This document shows positions 42,404 to 52,363 of a stretch of 64,000 nt of DNA, one piece after another. A program made the position numbers and the translations under genes. Under the pieces are notes generated by a model. That model did no database searches, had not been told where the DNA came from, and saw only the letters and a program-made list of their open reading frames with translations. Source of the DNA: Mesorhizobium sp. B2-4-3. GTDB lineage: Bacteria > Pseudomonadota > Alphaproteobacteria > Rhizobiales > Rhizobiaceae. Location of the stretch: NCBI RefSeq assembly GCF_006442815.1, contig NZ_VFVL01000002.1:186001-250000 (forward strand), read 5' to 3'. Numbering within the stretch: position 1 is the first letter of the stretch; every line of letters starts with the position of its first letter.

Positions 42404-44487
42404 GAGATGGTCCCGAGCACCTTGATCTCGACGCCCTTGGCGATCTCGACATGGCTCAGCACCGGCAGCGTCGTGAACAGCCGCTCGATGATCATGCGCA
42501 CATAGGGACGGGCGTCGGGCGCGGTGACGAGCACGAAGCGCTCGCCGGCCTCGAGATGCTTGCGGATCGCCTTGGTGGCGTCCTGGCCGAATTCTTCGAG
42601 CTGACGCGGATCGATGTCGAATTCACGCACCTCGCCCTTGGCGTCGCGCTTGAGGCTCTGATGGAAGGCGAGGTCCCAGCGGTTGCCGAGGCGCAGCACC
42701 TTGAGCGTGCCGCCTTCGGAGAGGTCGCCGCAGATCTGCTGCGCCATGCGGATGCGCACATGCTCGACGATCTGCTCGGTACGGCGCACATGCGGCGCGA
42801 TCTCGGCGATCGCCTCGATGATCAGATGCAGGTTGCGGATCGAGACGCGCTCGGCGAGCAGCAGCTTCAGCACCGCCTGCAGGCCGGGATAGGAGATGTG
42901 CGAGGTGCATATCTCGTCGGCGAGCTTGCGGTATTCGGGGTCGAGCCGTTCCAAGAGCGCCTTCATGTCCTTGTAGGACAGAAGCTGCGGCAGATTGTTG
43001 CGGATCACCTCGGAGAGATGCGTGAGCAGCACCGACATGTTGTCGGCAAAGGTGAAGTTCTCGCGTCTCAGATCCTCGGCGAAGGTTTCGAGCACGGAAT
43101 AGGCGCGCATGCCGAAGGCCGGCTCGCGGATTTCCTCGCCGGGGATCTCCGGCACGCCGCGCGTGCCGAGCAGCACCATGATCTCGCCGACGCGCATCTG
43201 GTATTCGGCGACCACAGTGCCGTGCACCTTGATCTGATAGCTCTTCGGCGGGATGGCGAAGTCGTCGGCAACACGCACCTCCGGCACCACGAAGCCATAT
43301 TGCTGGGCGAATTTCTTGCGCATCTTCGACATGCGGAACACCAGTTCCTGATGCGCCACCATCAGCCTGGTCGAAAGCTGCTTGCCGATCAGAAGCTCGA
43401 TCTCGGCGGTGACCAGCGAGGCCTTGACCGAGTTCTTCTCCTCCTCGACCTTGTTAGCCTTCTCTTGCGTCTTCAAGGCTTCGGCGGCGGCGCGCTCGCG
43501 GCTCTGGCGCAGCGGGATGATGTAGCCGAGGCCGGCCATGCCGCCGGCAAGCGCGAAGAAGGGGAACAGCGGCAGGCCGGGCATCAGGCCGAGGATGACC
43601 AGCAACGAGGCCGCGACGTAGAGCGCGCGCGGATGCGCGCCGAGCTGACCGAACACCGCCTGGTTGGTCGAGCCGCGCGTGCCACCCTTGGAGACGAGCA
43701 TGCCGGCGGCGAGCGAGACGATGAGCGCCGGGATCTGGGTGACGAGGCCGTCGCCGACCGACAGCTTGATGAAGACGTCGGCCGCCTGGCCAAGACCCAT
43801 GCCGTGGCGCAGATAGCCGATGGCGATGCCGCCGACGATGTTGATGGCAGTGATGATCAGGCCGGCGATGGCGTCGCCGCGCACGAATTTCGAGGCACCG
43901 TCCATCGAGCCGAAGAATGAGGATTCCTCCTCCAACTCGCGGCGGCGCAGCTGCGCCGTCTTATCGTCGATCATGCCGGCGGAAAGGTCGGCGTCGATCG
44001 ACATCTGCTTGCCGGGGATGGCGTCGAGGGTGAAACGCGCGCCGACTTCGGCGATACGGGTCGCGCCCTTGGTGATGACGATGAAGTTCACCACGATCAG
44101 GATCATGAAGACGATGAGGCCGATGACGAAGTCGCTCGACATCACCAGCTTGGAGAAGCCCGAGATGACGTAGCCGGCGGCATGCGTGCCCTCGTTGCCG
44201 TGCGACAGGATCATGCGGGTGGTGGCGATGTTGAGCGATAGGCGTAGCATGGTGGCGATCAGCAGCACGGTAGGGAAGGACGAGAAGTCGAGCGGCCGCT
44301 GGATCCACAGCGCCACCATCAGGATCAGCACCGAAAGCGCGATCGAGAAAGCGAGGCCGATATCGATAAGGAAGGCCGGGATCGGCAGGAACAGCACCGC
44401 CAGGATGAAGACGATGCCCAGCGCGAAGAAGATATCGCGGCCGTTCTTGACCGCCAGGCCGGACGGAAGTGTTTCGCTGATCGCCAT
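42400..44487 (-). CDS. flhA: Flagellar biosynthesis protein FlhA
   Basis: 695 residues, the main export-gate protein. N-terminal eight or so membrane helices with FHIPEP-type region ([27 protein letters not shown]), then a large cytoplasmic domain ([41 protein letters not shown]...). ATG 44487 ([19 protein letters not shown]) is preceded by GAGGAC; the upstream frame to 44631 is non-coding. Normally directly behind fliQ in rhizobia; here an 8-kb block separates them, so flhA must have its own promoter in the 124-bp divergent region with the monooxygenase gene. Confidence 0.95.
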   Translation of the reverse strand: MAISETLPSGLAVKNGRDIFFALGIVFILAVLFLPIPAFLIDIGLAFSIALSVLILMVALWIQRPLDFSSFPTVLLIATMLRLSLNIATTRMILSHGNEGTHAAGYVISGFSKLVMSSDFVIGLIVFMILIVVNFIVITKGATRIAEVGARFTLDAIPGKQMSIDADLSAGMIDDKTAQLRRRELEEESSFFGSMDGASKFVRGDAIAGLIITAINIVGGIAIGYLRHGMGLGQAADVFIKLSVGDGLVTQIPALIVSLAAGMLVSKGGTRGSTNQAVFGQLGAHPRALYVAASLLVILGLMPGLPLFPFFALAGGMAGLGYIIPLRQSRERAAAEALKTQEKANKVEEEKNSVKASLVTAEIELLIGKQLSTRLMVAHQELVFRMSKMRKKFAQQYGFVVPEVRVADDFAIPPKSYQIKVHGTVVAEYQMRVGEIMVLLGTRGVPEIPGEEIREPAFGMRAYSVLETFAEDLRRENFTFADNMSVLLTHLSEVIRNNLPQLLSYKDMKALLERLDPEYRKLADEICTSHISYPGLQAVLKLLLAERVSIRNLHLIIEAIAEIAPHVRRTEQIVEHVRIRMAQQICGDLSEGGTLKVLRLGNRWDLAFHQSLKRDAKGEVREFDIDPRQLEEFGQDATKAIRKHLEAGERFVLVTAPDARPYVRMIIERLFTTLPVLSHVEIAKGVEIKVLGTIS

Positions 44488-44611
44488 GTCGTCCTCAAAT
44501 CCAGGCCGCCCGCCACGCACAGGGCAGGCCCTTGACCGTAGCCCTCCAAGCTTGCGCGAAGGTGGGAGAGCGGTTAGGGGACCTTGCCACGGTCTTGCGA
44601 AGGGAAGGCAG

Positions 44612-44911
44612 ATGCTCCTGATCATCGGCACGATCCGGCTGCCCGCCGATAGGCTCGAACAGGCAAGGCCGGTGATGCAAAGAATGATCTCGTCGAGCCG
44701 TGCCGAACCGGGCTGCCTCGGCTATTCCTACGCGCAGGACGTGCTGGATGCCGGGCTCATCCATGTCTCGGAGGCCTGGAGCGACCGTGCCGCGCTCGAA
44801 GCGCATTTCAAATCGGCGCATATCGCCGAATGGCGCGCGAGCTGGACCGAGCTCGGCATCGGCGACCGCAAGCTCACGCTTTACGAAACGGACGGCGGCG
44901 CGCCGACCTGA
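44612..44911 (+). CDS. Antibiotic biosynthesis monooxygenase (ABM) domain protein
   Basis: 99 residues: [71 protein letters not shown] is a single ABM dimeric alpha-beta barrel domain, as in YgiN-type quinol monooxygenases. AAGGGAAGGCAG precedes the ATG. Divergent from flhA; convergent with marR 12 bp away. Confidence 0.88.
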   Translation: MLLIIGTIRLPADRLEQARPVMQRMISSSRAEPGCLGYSYAQDVLDAGLIHVSEAWSDRAALEAHFKSAHIAEWRASWTELGIGDRKLTLYETDGGAPT

Positions 44912-44923
44912 TCGTCAGAGCAT

Positions 44924-45397
44924 TTACGGCTGTGCCGCATCCGCGGTCGCGACGGCGACCAGCCAGCGCCGCACGGCGCGCTCCTCCTCGGCGGAGAGGC
45001 CGGCGGTGAGCTCGCCCTCCAATTTATAAACCCGCTCACGGCATTTCTTCAGCAAGGCGCGGCCGCTGTCCGAAAGGTCGAGATGCTGGATGCGGCCGTG
45101 GACGGCATGGGGCCGGCGGAGGAGGGAACCGGCCTTTTCCAGATTGCCGACGATCACGCTCACCGTCTGCGGCGTCAGCACCGCCAACCGGGCCAGATCG
45201 GCATTGGATAGGCCGGGATAGGCCGAAACCATGGTGAGCGCCGCGAATTGCGCCTGTGTCACGCCGAATTCATCCAGCGCCCGCTCCACCTTCAGGCGGT
45301 AGGCGCCAGCCGCCTGGCGCAGCAGATAGCCCAGATAGCCTTGCTCGCCGCGCTTGCCTTCGCCTGCGGACGGAATGGATGGATTCCCCTTGCGCAT
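44924..45397 (-). CDS. MarR family transcriptional regulator
   Basis: 157 residues. Winged helix: LDEFGVTQAQFAALTMVSAYPGLSNADLARLAVLTPQTVSVIVGNLEKAGSLLRRPHAVHGRIQHLDLSDSGRALL. Divergent from the NAD-epimerase gene over 62 bp; that gap is AT-rich with imperfect inverted ATAT/TTATATGG elements that could be its operator. Likely represses itself and the divergent genes. Confidence 0.9.
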   Translation of the reverse strand: MRKGNPSIPSAGEGKRGEQGYLGYLLRQAAGAYRLKVERALDEFGVTQAQFAALTMVSAYPGLSNADLARLAVLTPQTVSVIVGNLEKAGSLLRRPHAVHGRIQHLDLSDSGRALLKKCRERVYKLEGELTAGLSAEEERAVRRWLVAVATADAAQP

Positions 45398-45459
45398 GAT
45401 ATCATAGCTCTTATATGGTGTTCGTATTCTGATATTATCGCGTCAAGGAGCGAAAGACG

Positions 45460-46188
45460 ATGGGCCATCGCATTTTTCTTGCGGGCGCCTCGGGCGCGAT
45501 CGGCCGCCGGTTGGTGCCGCAGCTGGTGGCGGCCGGGCATGAGGTGACGGCGACGACGCGTCAGGCGGCAAAAGTAGAAGATATTCGAGCGCTCGGCGCC
45601 GATCCGTTGGTGGTTGATGTGTTCGATGCGCACGGGTTGCGCGCGGCTGTCTTGGCGGCAAAGCCGGAGATCGTCATCCACCAGCTCACGGACCTCCCAG
45701 CTGGGCTCGATCCATCGAAAATGGCCGAGGCAATCGCTCGGAACGCCCGCATCCGCGATGAAGGAACCCGCAACCTCGTCGAGGCGGCGAAGGCTGCCGG
45801 TGCGAAGCGGCTGATCGCGCAAAGCATCGCCTGGGTCTATGCTCCGGGTGCAGAGCCGCATGCCGAGAGCGACGCGCTGGACAGCGGTGCGGAAGGCGGC
45901 CGGGCCGTCAGCGTCGGCGGCGTCATTGCACTGGAGAAGCATGTGCTCGACGCCTCGCTGATCACTGGCATCGTGCTGCGCTACGGTCATCTCTACGGGC
46001 CAGGCACCGGCGCGGCAGCCGCCGCGGACCCGGCGGTGCATGTCGATGCCGCCGCCAACGCGGCTCTGCTTGCCGTCGAGCGGGGAACGCAGGGCGCCTT
46101 CAACGTCGCGGAGCCGAACGGCCATATCACGACCGACAAGGCCGTCGCCGAACTCGGCTGGCGCGCCGGCTTTCGCCTGGCCGGGTGA
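45460..46188 (+). CDS. NAD(P)-dependent epimerase/dehydratase family protein
   Basis: 242 residues. Rossmann start HRIFLAGASGAIGRRLVPQLVAAGHEVTATTR, HQLTDLPAGLDPSKM, and LRYGHLYGPGTG. Shorter than classic epimerases; resembles NmrA/DUF1731-type reductases. The catalytic YxxxK is not apparent (Ser/Trp-Val-Tyr in AQSIAWVYAPGAEPH may substitute). AAGGAGCGAAAGACG precedes the ATG. It is probably co-transcribed with the cupin 12 bp downstream, under MarR control. Confidence 0.82.
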   Translation: MGHRIFLAGASGAIGRRLVPQLVAAGHEVTATTRQAAKVEDIRALGADPLVVDVFDAHGLRAAVLAAKPEIVIHQLTDLPAGLDPSKMAEAIARNARIRDEGTRNLVEAAKAAGAKRLIAQSIAWVYAPGAEPHAESDALDSGAEGGRAVSVGGVIALEKHVLDASLITGIVLRYGHLYGPGTGAAAAADPAVHVDAAANAALLAVERGTQGAFNVAEPNGHITTDKAVAELGWRAGFRLAG

Positions 46189-46200
46189 AGGGGTGCCGTC

Positions 46201-46707
46201 ATGACCGTAGACGTTTCTTCCCGAAGCCTGGCGCTGCTCGGCGCTGCCGCGATCTCTGCCGGACTGCTCGGCACTGTGGTCCACAACAACAGGGCAGTCA
46301 CCGGTCTTGGCGCTATGGACTCGCATGTCCACATGATGGGGGCTGATGCCGGGGAGGGGGCGATGGCGCGTCCGACCACCACGGTGAAGCCGCTCTCCTG
46401 CGAAAAGCTGCCGAATGTGCCTGGGCATTCGATCACCACGGCGCTGGTCGAGTTTCCGCCCAATGCCTACACGCCGCGACATCGCCATCCCGGTTCCGTC
46501 ACGGCCTTCGTCATCAAGGGAGCGCTGCGTTCGCAGATGGAAGGCGGACCGGCTGTTACTTACACTCAAGGCCAGACCTGGTTCGAAGCGCCAGGCGCGA
46601 TCCATTCTTTCGCCGAGAACGCCAGCGCCACCGAGCCGGCGGAGCTGCTGGCGATCTTCGTCGCGGAGGACGACTGCGGCCCGCTGACCATTCCGTTACC
46701 GAACTAA
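46201..46707 (+). CDS. Membrane-anchored or exported cupin protein
   Basis: 168 residues. N-terminal hydrophobic segment (SLALLGAAAISAGLLGTVVHN), then a cupin_2 barrel: TPRHRHPGSVTAFVIKGALRSQMEGGPAVTYTQGQTWFEAPGAIHSFAENAS holds the metal ligands HRH...E and H. Function unknown. 12 bp after the epimerase gene, same strand. Confidence 0.82.
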   Translation: MTVDVSSRSLALLGAAAISAGLLGTVVHNNRAVTGLGAMDSHVHMMGADAGEGAMARPTTTVKPLSCEKLPNVPGHSITTALVEFPPNAYTPRHRHPGSVTAFVIKGALRSQMEGGPAVTYTQGQTWFEAPGAIHSFAENASATEPAELLAIFVAEDDCGPLTIPLPN

Positions 46708-46743
46708 ATCTATCGCCTTTATCGCGGCGGAAAGCGTTTCCTA

Positions 46744-46821
46744 GAGCGCAACGCGCTTTAGGTCTTTGCTTGATGCATGTCGTCGTCCCAGAACCGCTGC
46801 ACACTTCTGGGGGACATGCAT
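46744..46821. repeat. Composite mosaic palindromic repeat
   Basis: A GAGCGCAACGCGCTT module followed by T-rich joint and a second module with arms ATGCATGTCG (46773-46782) / GACATGCAT (46813-46821) around CCCAGAACCG...CACTTCTGGG. Shares arms with the copy at 4-52 but has a changed inner stem (compensatory: CCCAGAA/TTCTGGG). Between the cupin and ClC genes. Confidence 0.88.
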
Positions 46822-46856
46822 TAACGCTAATTCGCGCAACGCCAAAATGGCGCCAC

Positions 46857-48728
46857 ATGCGGTCGGCATTGCGGTTGCCACGCAAGGCCGCCGCGCGTAT
46901 CAGGCACGGCAGTTGTTTATCTTTCGCATACCGGCGAGCCGTTCCGTTGCCTGCCAGAAACGACCCACAAGTCTATGCCCGCCGGCTTCGCGCGGTGCTG
47001 ATCCGTTCGATCCCCGTGCTCGAGGCGCGCGGCATTGCGATCGTGCTGATGGCCGGCATGGTCGGCGCCATCGCGGGCGCGCTGGTCACCGGCATGAGCG
47101 TGTTGGTGCAAGGCATGCATTGGCTGCTGTTCGACGTGCAGCCGGGCGGCCGCCTTTCGGCAATGTTCTCGCTCGCCGACCCGGTGCAGGCAATGTTCCC
47201 GGCGATCGGCGGCCTGCTGCTCGGCCTTTCCGTCATCTGGCTCAGAAAGCGCAAGTTCCGCACCCCGGTCGACCCGATCGAGGCCAACGCGCTCTATGGC
47301 GGGCGCATGTCGCTCACCGACACTTTCATCATCGTGGCGCAGACGATGATCTCCAGCGGCTTCGGCGCCTCGGTGGGATTGGAAGCCGGCTATACGCAGA
47401 TCGGCTCCGGCGTAGCTTCCCGGCTTGCGCGCGCGTTCCGGCTGCGCCGCAATGACGTCCGCATCCTGGTCGGCTGCGGTGCCGCCGGTGCGATTGCCGC
47501 CGCCTTCGACGCGCCGCTGACCGGAGCCTTCTACGGTTTCGAGCTGGTCATCGGCATCTACTCCGTCGTCAATGTGGCGCCGGTGATGACGGCGGCGATC
47601 GCCGCCTCGCTGACGGCGGAAATGTTCGGTGGCGTGCCGTTCCCGCTAGAACTGTCAGGTCTGCCGAATCTGACCGCCAGCGAGTATGTGCCGTTCCTAC
47701 TGCTCGGACTGCTCGGCGGGGCAGCCTCGATCGCCATCATGCATCTGGTGAGCATCGTCGAGCGTCTCTTCGTGCGGCTCTCGATCGACGCGTCGGTCAG
47801 GCCGTTCATCGGCGGCATCTTCGTCGGCCTGCTCGGGCTGGTCACGCCGCAGGTGCTCTCCAGCGGCCACGGCGCGCTGCATCGCGAGTTCGCCATGAAT
47901 TATGCGCTGCCGGTGGTGGCGAGCGTCTTCGTGATGAAGCTGGCGGCCTCCGCCATCTCGCTCGGCTCGGGCTTCCGCGGCGGCCTGTTCTTCGCTTCGC
48001 TGTTCCTGGGAGCGCTGCTCGGCAAGGTCTTCGCCGGCGTCATGGCGCTGACCGCGCCGTCCGTCGGCATCGACCCGGCGATCGCCGCCGTCGTCGGCAT
48101 GACCTCGCTCGCGGTCGGCGTCGTCGGCGGTCCATTGACGATGACGTTCCTGGCGCTGGAATCGACCCGCGACCTGACGCTCACCGGCGTGGTGCTGGCG
48201 GCCTCGATCATGTCGGCGATCCTGGTGCGCGAGACCTTCGGCTACTCCTTCTCGACCTGGCGTTTCCATCTGCGCGGCGAGACGATCCGCAGCGCCCACG
48301 ACGTCGGCTGGATGCGCAGCCTCACCGTCGGCTCGATGATGCGCAAGGACGTCCGCACCATTCCCGCCTCGACCACGCTCGCCGAATTCCGCAAGGAGAC
48401 CCCGCTCGGCTCAGGCCAGCGCGTCATCGCCGTCGAGCAGGCCGACCAGTATGTCGGCATGCTGCTGGTGCCGGAGCTGCACAGCGATCCCTCCGATGGC
48501 GAGACGCCGGTGAGCGCGCTCGCCCAGTTCAAGGATGCGGTGCTGGTGCCGTCGATGAATGTCCAGACCGCCGCCGAGACCTTCCAGCGCACCGGGGCCG
48601 AAGAACTGGCGGTGGTCGAGGACTTCGACGAGCGCATCGTGCTTGGCCTGCTCACCGAGAGCCATCTGATGCGCCGCTACGCCGAAGAACTCGACAAGGC
48701 GCGCCGCGACCTGGCCGGCGAGGGCTAA
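46857..48728 (+). CDS. ClC family chloride channel/transporter with CBS domain
   Basis: 623 residues. About ten membrane helices: GASVGLEAGYTQIGSGVASRL corresponds to the GREGP region (gating Glu kept, Pro lost), and ASAISLGSGFRGGLFFASLFLGALLG to the GxFxP filter region. A C-terminal CBS pair (VGSMMRKDVRTIPASTTLAEFRKETPLGSGQRVIAVEQADQYVGMLLVPE ... VQTAAETFQRTGAEELAVVED) follows. Start ATG 46857 is chosen because the frame upstream to 46770 is repeat sequence. No obvious Shine-Dalgarno. Chloride or proton-chloride exchange is inferred from the family. Confidence 0.88.
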   Translation: MRSALRLPRKAAARIRHGSCLSFAYRRAVPLPARNDPQVYARRLRAVLIRSIPVLEARGIAIVLMAGMVGAIAGALVTGMSVLVQGMHWLLFDVQPGGRLSAMFSLADPVQAMFPAIGGLLLGLSVIWLRKRKFRTPVDPIEANALYGGRMSLTDTFIIVAQTMISSGFGASVGLEAGYTQIGSGVASRLARAFRLRRNDVRILVGCGAAGAIAAAFDAPLTGAFYGFELVIGIYSVVNVAPVMTAAIAASLTAEMFGGVPFPLELSGLPNLTASEYVPFLLLGLLGGAASIAIMHLVSIVERLFVRLSIDASVRPFIGGIFVGLLGLVTPQVLSSGHGALHREFAMNYALPVVASVFVMKLAASAISLGSGFRGGLFFASLFLGALLGKVFAGVMALTAPSVGIDPAIAAVVGMTSLAVGVVGGPLTMTFLALESTRDLTLTGVVLAASIMSAILVRETFGYSFSTWRFHLRGETIRSAHDVGWMRSLTVGSMMRKDVRTIPASTTLAEFRKETPLGSGQRVIAVEQADQYVGMLLVPELHSDPSDGETPVSALAQFKDAVLVPSMNVQTAAETFQRTGAEELAVVEDFDERIVLGLLTESHLMRRYAEELDKARRDLAGEG

Positions 48729-48779
48729 CCCGATCGACAGCCGGCCAATTAAACGCTCACAATTCCTGGAAGCCATCCC

Positions 48780-50165
48780 ATGCAAGTCAAGCGCAACGGC
48801 GACATCTCGTTCTGGTATGCAGATCTGGGTCACATCCCGGCGCCGAGACCGCCTTTGCCCGGCGACATCGAGGCCGATGTCGCGATCGTCGGCGCGGGCT
48901 ATACCGGGCTTTGGACAGCCTACTATCTGAAAAAAGCGAAGCCGTCGCTGCGCATCGTGCTCGTCGAGCGCGAGTTTGCCGGCTTCGGCGCCTCGGGGCG
49001 CAATGGCGGCTGGCTGTCGGGCGGCTTTGGCTGGTCGCGCGAGAAATATCTGAAGACGTCGACCCGGCAAGGCGTCACCGCCATGCAGAAGGCAATGGCC
49101 GGCTGCGTCGACGAGGTGATCCGGGTGGCGACGGAAGAAGGCATCGACGCCGACATCCGTCGCGTCGACAATCTGACGGTCGCCACCAATCCGGCGCAGC
49201 TGGAGCGCGTGCGCGAGGAGTTCGAGACGATCCGCTCCTGGGATGCCGACCCCGAACGCATCGAACTGCTGGACCAGGCTGCGACCCGTGCGCGCATCAA
49301 CATCCACAATGTGCTCGGCGGCTTCGTCATCCACGGCCAGGCGCGCGTGCAGCCGGCCAAGCTGGTGCGCGGGCTGGCGGCGGCGGTCGAGAGTCTCGGT
49401 GTTTCGATCTACGAAAAGACGACGGTGACGACAATCGCCAAGGGCGTGGTGACAACGGACCGGGGCGCGGTGCGGGCCGAAACCGTCATCCGCGCCACGG
49501 AAGGGTTCACGGCCGGCATTCCTGGAGAGGAGCGGACCTGGCTGGCGCTCAACAGCGCGCAGATCGTCACCGAGCCGCTGTCGGAAGAGTTCTGGCGCAA
49601 GATCGGCTGGGAGGGGCACGAGCTGCTCGGCAATGCCGCGCATGCCTATTGCTATGCCCAGCGCACGCGCGAGGGGCGCATCACCATGGGCGGGCGCGGC
49701 GTGCCTTACCGCTACGGCTCGCGCACCGACGTCAACGGGCAGACGCAGCAGGCGACGATCGACCAGCTGCACGCGATCCTGACCACGCTGCTGCCGCAGA
49801 CAGCCGGATGCCGCATCGATCATGCCTGGTGCGGCGTGCTCGGCGTGCCGCGCGACTGGTGCACGACGGTCGGCCTCGATCCCGCGACACGCATCGGTTG
49901 GGCTGGCGGCTATGTCGGGCTCGGTGTGTCGAGCTCCAACCTGTCGGGGCGCACGCTGAGCGATCTCGTGCTCGGCGAGAGCACCGAACTCACGCGGCTG
50001 CCCTGGGTCAACCGCAAGGTGCGGCCATGGGAGCCGGAACCGTTCCGTTGGCTGGGCGTCCATTCGATGTACCAGCTCTACCGCGTCGCCGATAACCGCG
50101 AAGCTGCCGGGCTCAGTCACACTTCGAAACTGGCCGCTCTCGCCGACAGCATCACCGGCCATTAG
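48780..50165 (+). CDS. FAD-dependent oxidoreductase (DAO family, gamma-glutamylputrescine oxidase-like)
   Basis: 461 residues. N-terminal YADLGHIPAPRPPLPGDIEADVAIVGAGYTGLWTAYYLKKAKPSLRIVLVEREFAGFGASGRNGGWLSGGFGW, with the GxGxxG FAD motif and the SGRNGG motif of DAO enzymes. Related by eye to PuuB/OrdL-type amine oxidases, so polyamine or amino acid oxidation is likely. A cupin gene follows 68 bp downstream, a common pairing. Confidence 0.88.
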   Translation: MQVKRNGDISFWYADLGHIPAPRPPLPGDIEADVAIVGAGYTGLWTAYYLKKAKPSLRIVLVEREFAGFGASGRNGGWLSGGFGWSREKYLKTSTRQGVTAMQKAMAGCVDEVIRVATEEGIDADIRRVDNLTVATNPAQLERVREEFETIRSWDADPERIELLDQAATRARINIHNVLGGFVIHGQARVQPAKLVRGLAAAVESLGVSIYEKTTVTTIAKGVVTTDRGAVRAETVIRATEGFTAGIPGEERTWLALNSAQIVTEPLSEEFWRKIGWEGHELLGNAAHAYCYAQRTREGRITMGGRGVPYRYGSRTDVNGQTQQATIDQLHAILTTLLPQTAGCRIDHAWCGVLGVPRDWCTTVGLDPATRIGWAGGYVGLGVSSSNLSGRTLSDLVLGESTELTRLPWVNRKVRPWEPEPFRWLGVHSMYQLYRVADNREAAGLSHTSKLAALADSITGH

Positions 50166-50233
50166 CGGTTCGCAAAGCCGCTCCAACCGTTTCGCTCTCG
50201 CGCAGTTCCAGACCGCCGGAATTGCCCTGATCC

Positions 50234-50602
50234 ATGGAGACCAGCTTGATCGATCTCTCGACTTTCCACGACCTCGCCAGGGCCGATATCGGGGCTTTTT
50301 CACCGAAGCCGACCTCTTTCGAAGGGGATCAGCTGGAGGCCGCGCGGTCGTTCTTCCAATCGCCGGACGGGACCGTCGACATCGGCATCTGGGAATGCAC
50401 GCCCGGACGGTTCACCGCCGATCGCACGACCTCGTCGGAGATCTGCCACATCATCTCCGGCCGCGCCGAGGTGAGCCGCGCCGATGGCGAGATGCGCGAG
50501 CTCGGGCCGGGCGACCTTCTCGTCCTGCCGCAGGGATGGAAGGGCGAGTGGCGCATCCACGAGACCACCCGCAAGCTCTACATGATCCAGAGCGCCGATT
50601 GA
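50234..50602 (+). CDS. Small cupin domain protein (cupin_3)
   Basis: 122 residues; GTVDIGIWECTPGRFTADRTTSSEICHIISGRAEVSRADGEMRELGPGDLLVLPQGWKGEWRIHETTRKLYMI is a cupin_3 (EutQ-like) domain. Such cupins commonly accompany FAD amine oxidases, as here. Start ATG 50234. Function unknown. Confidence 0.85.
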   Translation: METSLIDLSTFHDLARADIGAFSPKPTSFEGDQLEAARSFFQSPDGTVDIGIWECTPGRFTADRTTSSEICHIISGRAEVSRADGEMRELGPGDLLVLPQGWKGEWRIHETTRKLYMIQSAD

Positions 50603-50676
50603 TCCCTGACCCTTCGGCGCACGTCGTTTGCCGGAAGCGGGCTTCGGACGACATGCCGTCAACTCTTTGTTTTTAC

Positions 50677-50719
50677 GCAATTCCGGACGGAAAACCGCTC
50701 ACACTTTTCCTGGAATTGC
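50677..50719. repeat. Mosaic palindromic repeat, GCAATTCC-arm type
   Basis: GCAATTCC (50677-50684) / GGAATTGC (50712-50719) around GGAAAACCG...CACTTTTCC, preceded by the same TTTGTTTTTAC joint as at 25020-25032. It abuts the stop codon (50720-50722) of the MFS gene. Confidence 0.92.
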
Positions 50720-52363
50720 TTAGTGATCGATCGGGCCTTTCGGCGAGACGAGCGTCGTGCCTGCGGTGGTCGGGCGCTCGATCATGCGGCGCACGCGCGG
50801 CGGGTTCTCGCCGCTGTGCAGCGCGCGGATGCGTTCGCCGACCACGGCGTCGGCATGGGTGGCGCGCCGGTTGTGGCGGATATACTCGACCCAGGTCGGC
50901 GTGTGGTAGTGCTCGATCCAGATGCCCGGATTTTCGAGGTCGCGGGCCAAGGTCCAGTTGCGGGCGCCGTCACGGCGGCGGATACGGCCGCGCTCGGCCA
51001 TGGTCGCCAGGAATTCCGGCACGTCGTCCTCGCGGATGACGTACTCGATCATGATGGCGATGGGGCCGCTGCGCGGCTTGAGATCGAGCGCCAGCATCGG
51101 CTCCTTGAAACGGTTGAGCGGATCGAGGTTGAGCAGCGTCTGCCGCGGCAGCGGCAGGGCGAAGCCGATGGCGCCGCCGGCGAGCATCGCGACCGCTGCC
51201 GCGATCAGCGCGGTCTCGGCGCCATGCGCGTCGGCGACGACACCCCAGATCCAGCTGCCCAGCGCGATGCCGCCAAAGGTCGCCGTCTGGTAGATCGACA
51301 GCACGCGGCCGACCACCCAGCGCGGCGTCGACATCTGCACCGTGACGTTGAAATGCGAGAGCGCGATCACCCAGCAGGCGCCGCCGATGAGCAGGCCCGC
51401 CGACGTCTGCCAGCCGTTGTGGCTGACGGCGGCGTTGAAGGCGCAGAGCGCGAAGCCGCAAAAGGCCATGCGAACCATCACCTCGCTCGACAGCAGCTGC
51501 CTGAGCCGCACGCTGATCAGCGCGCCGCCGACCGCGCCGATGCCGAAGGCGCCGAGCATGATGCCATAGGTCAGCGCGTCGCCCTTGACGACGTCGCGCG
51601 CCACCAGGGGAAGAAGCGCCAGCACCGCGCCGGCGCTGAAGCCGAAGGCCGAGCCGCGGACCAGCACCTTGGCGATGTTGGGCGACATGGCGACGTAGCG
51701 CAGGCCGGCGCCCATCGCCGCGCCCAGCGACTCGCGCGGCAGGGTTTGCTCCGGCAGCGCCGGCTTCCAGCGGGCGAGCACGACGATCAGGCCGATATAG
51801 CTGACGGCGTTGGCTGCGAAGGCGGCCGCCGCGCCCGCGGCGGCGACGATCACGCCGCCGATCGCCGGGCCGACGCTGCGGGTAATGTTGAAACCCAGCG
51901 AATTGAGCGCGACCGCCGCCGGCACCTTGGCGCGCGGCACCATGTCGCCGACCGAGGCCTGCCATGACGGGCTGTTCAGCGCCGTGCCGCTGTCGATCAG
52001 GAAGGTGAAGGCAAGCAGCGTCCAGGGCGTCATCCAGCCTTGCCAGGTGAACAAGGTCAGCAACGCCGAGACGACCAGCATGAAGGTCTGTGCCACCAGC
52101 ATCACCTTGCGGCGGTTGAAGCTGTCGGCGATGGCGCCGGCAACGAGCGCGAACAGCATGATCGGCAAGGTGGTCGAGGCCTGGACCAGCGCCACCTGGT
52201 AGGGCGAGGTGGCGATCGTGGTCATCATCCAGGCGGCGCCGACACCCTGGATCAGGCCGCCGAAATTCGACACAAGGCTGGCCGACCAGACGGCGCGGAA
52301 GATGCCGTGCCGGAACGGCGCCAGCGCGGAGACGCGTTCGCTTTCCGGCTCGTCGTCGATCAT
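50720..52363 (-). CDS. MFS transporter (MFS_3/EntS-like) with C-terminal soluble extension
   Basis: 547 residues. Twelve predicted membrane segments with NFGGLIQGVGAAWMMTTIATSPYQVALVQASTTLPIMLFALVAGAIADSFNRRKVMLVAQ near the start (the ADxxxRR loop 2-3 motif). After residue ~415 a soluble part (IAIMIEYVIREDDVPEFLATMAERGRIRRRDGARNWTLARDLENPGIWIEHYHTPTWVEYIRHNRR) resembles a dimeric-barrel monooxygenase-like domain, typical of the PF05977 group. Substrate unknown. Same strand as the flagellar genes but not related to them. Confidence 0.88.
   Translation of the reverse strand: MIDDEPESERVSALAPFRHGIFRAVWSASLVSNFGGLIQGVGAAWMMTTIATSPYQVALVQASTTLPIMLFALVAGAIADSFNRRKVMLVAQTFMLVVSALLTLFTWQGWMTPWTLLAFTFLIDSGTALNSPSWQASVGDMVPRAKVPAAVALNSLGFNITRSVGPAIGGVIVAAAGAAAAFAANAVSYIGLIVVLARWKPALPEQTLPRESLGAAMGAGLRYVAMSPNIAKVLVRGSAFGFSAGAVLALLPLVARDVVKGDALTYGIMLGAFGIGAVGGALISVRLRQLLSSEVMVRMAFCGFALCAFNAAVSHNGWQTSAGLLIGGACWVIALSHFNVTVQMSTPRWVVGRVLSIYQTATFGGIALGSWIWGVVADAHGAETALIAAAVAMLAGGAIGFALPLPRQTLLNLDPLNRFKEPMLALDLKPRSGPIAIMIEYVIREDDVPEFLATMAERGRIRRRDGARNWTLARDLENPGIWIEHYHTPTWVEYIRHNRRATHADAVVGERIRALHSGENPPRVRRMIERPTTAGTTLVSPKGPIDH

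Noticed and set aside
46770..46856. N-terminal extension of the ClC protein over the repeat
   Set aside because: A start at 46857 avoids the repeat, and the extension carries no membrane or family sequence.
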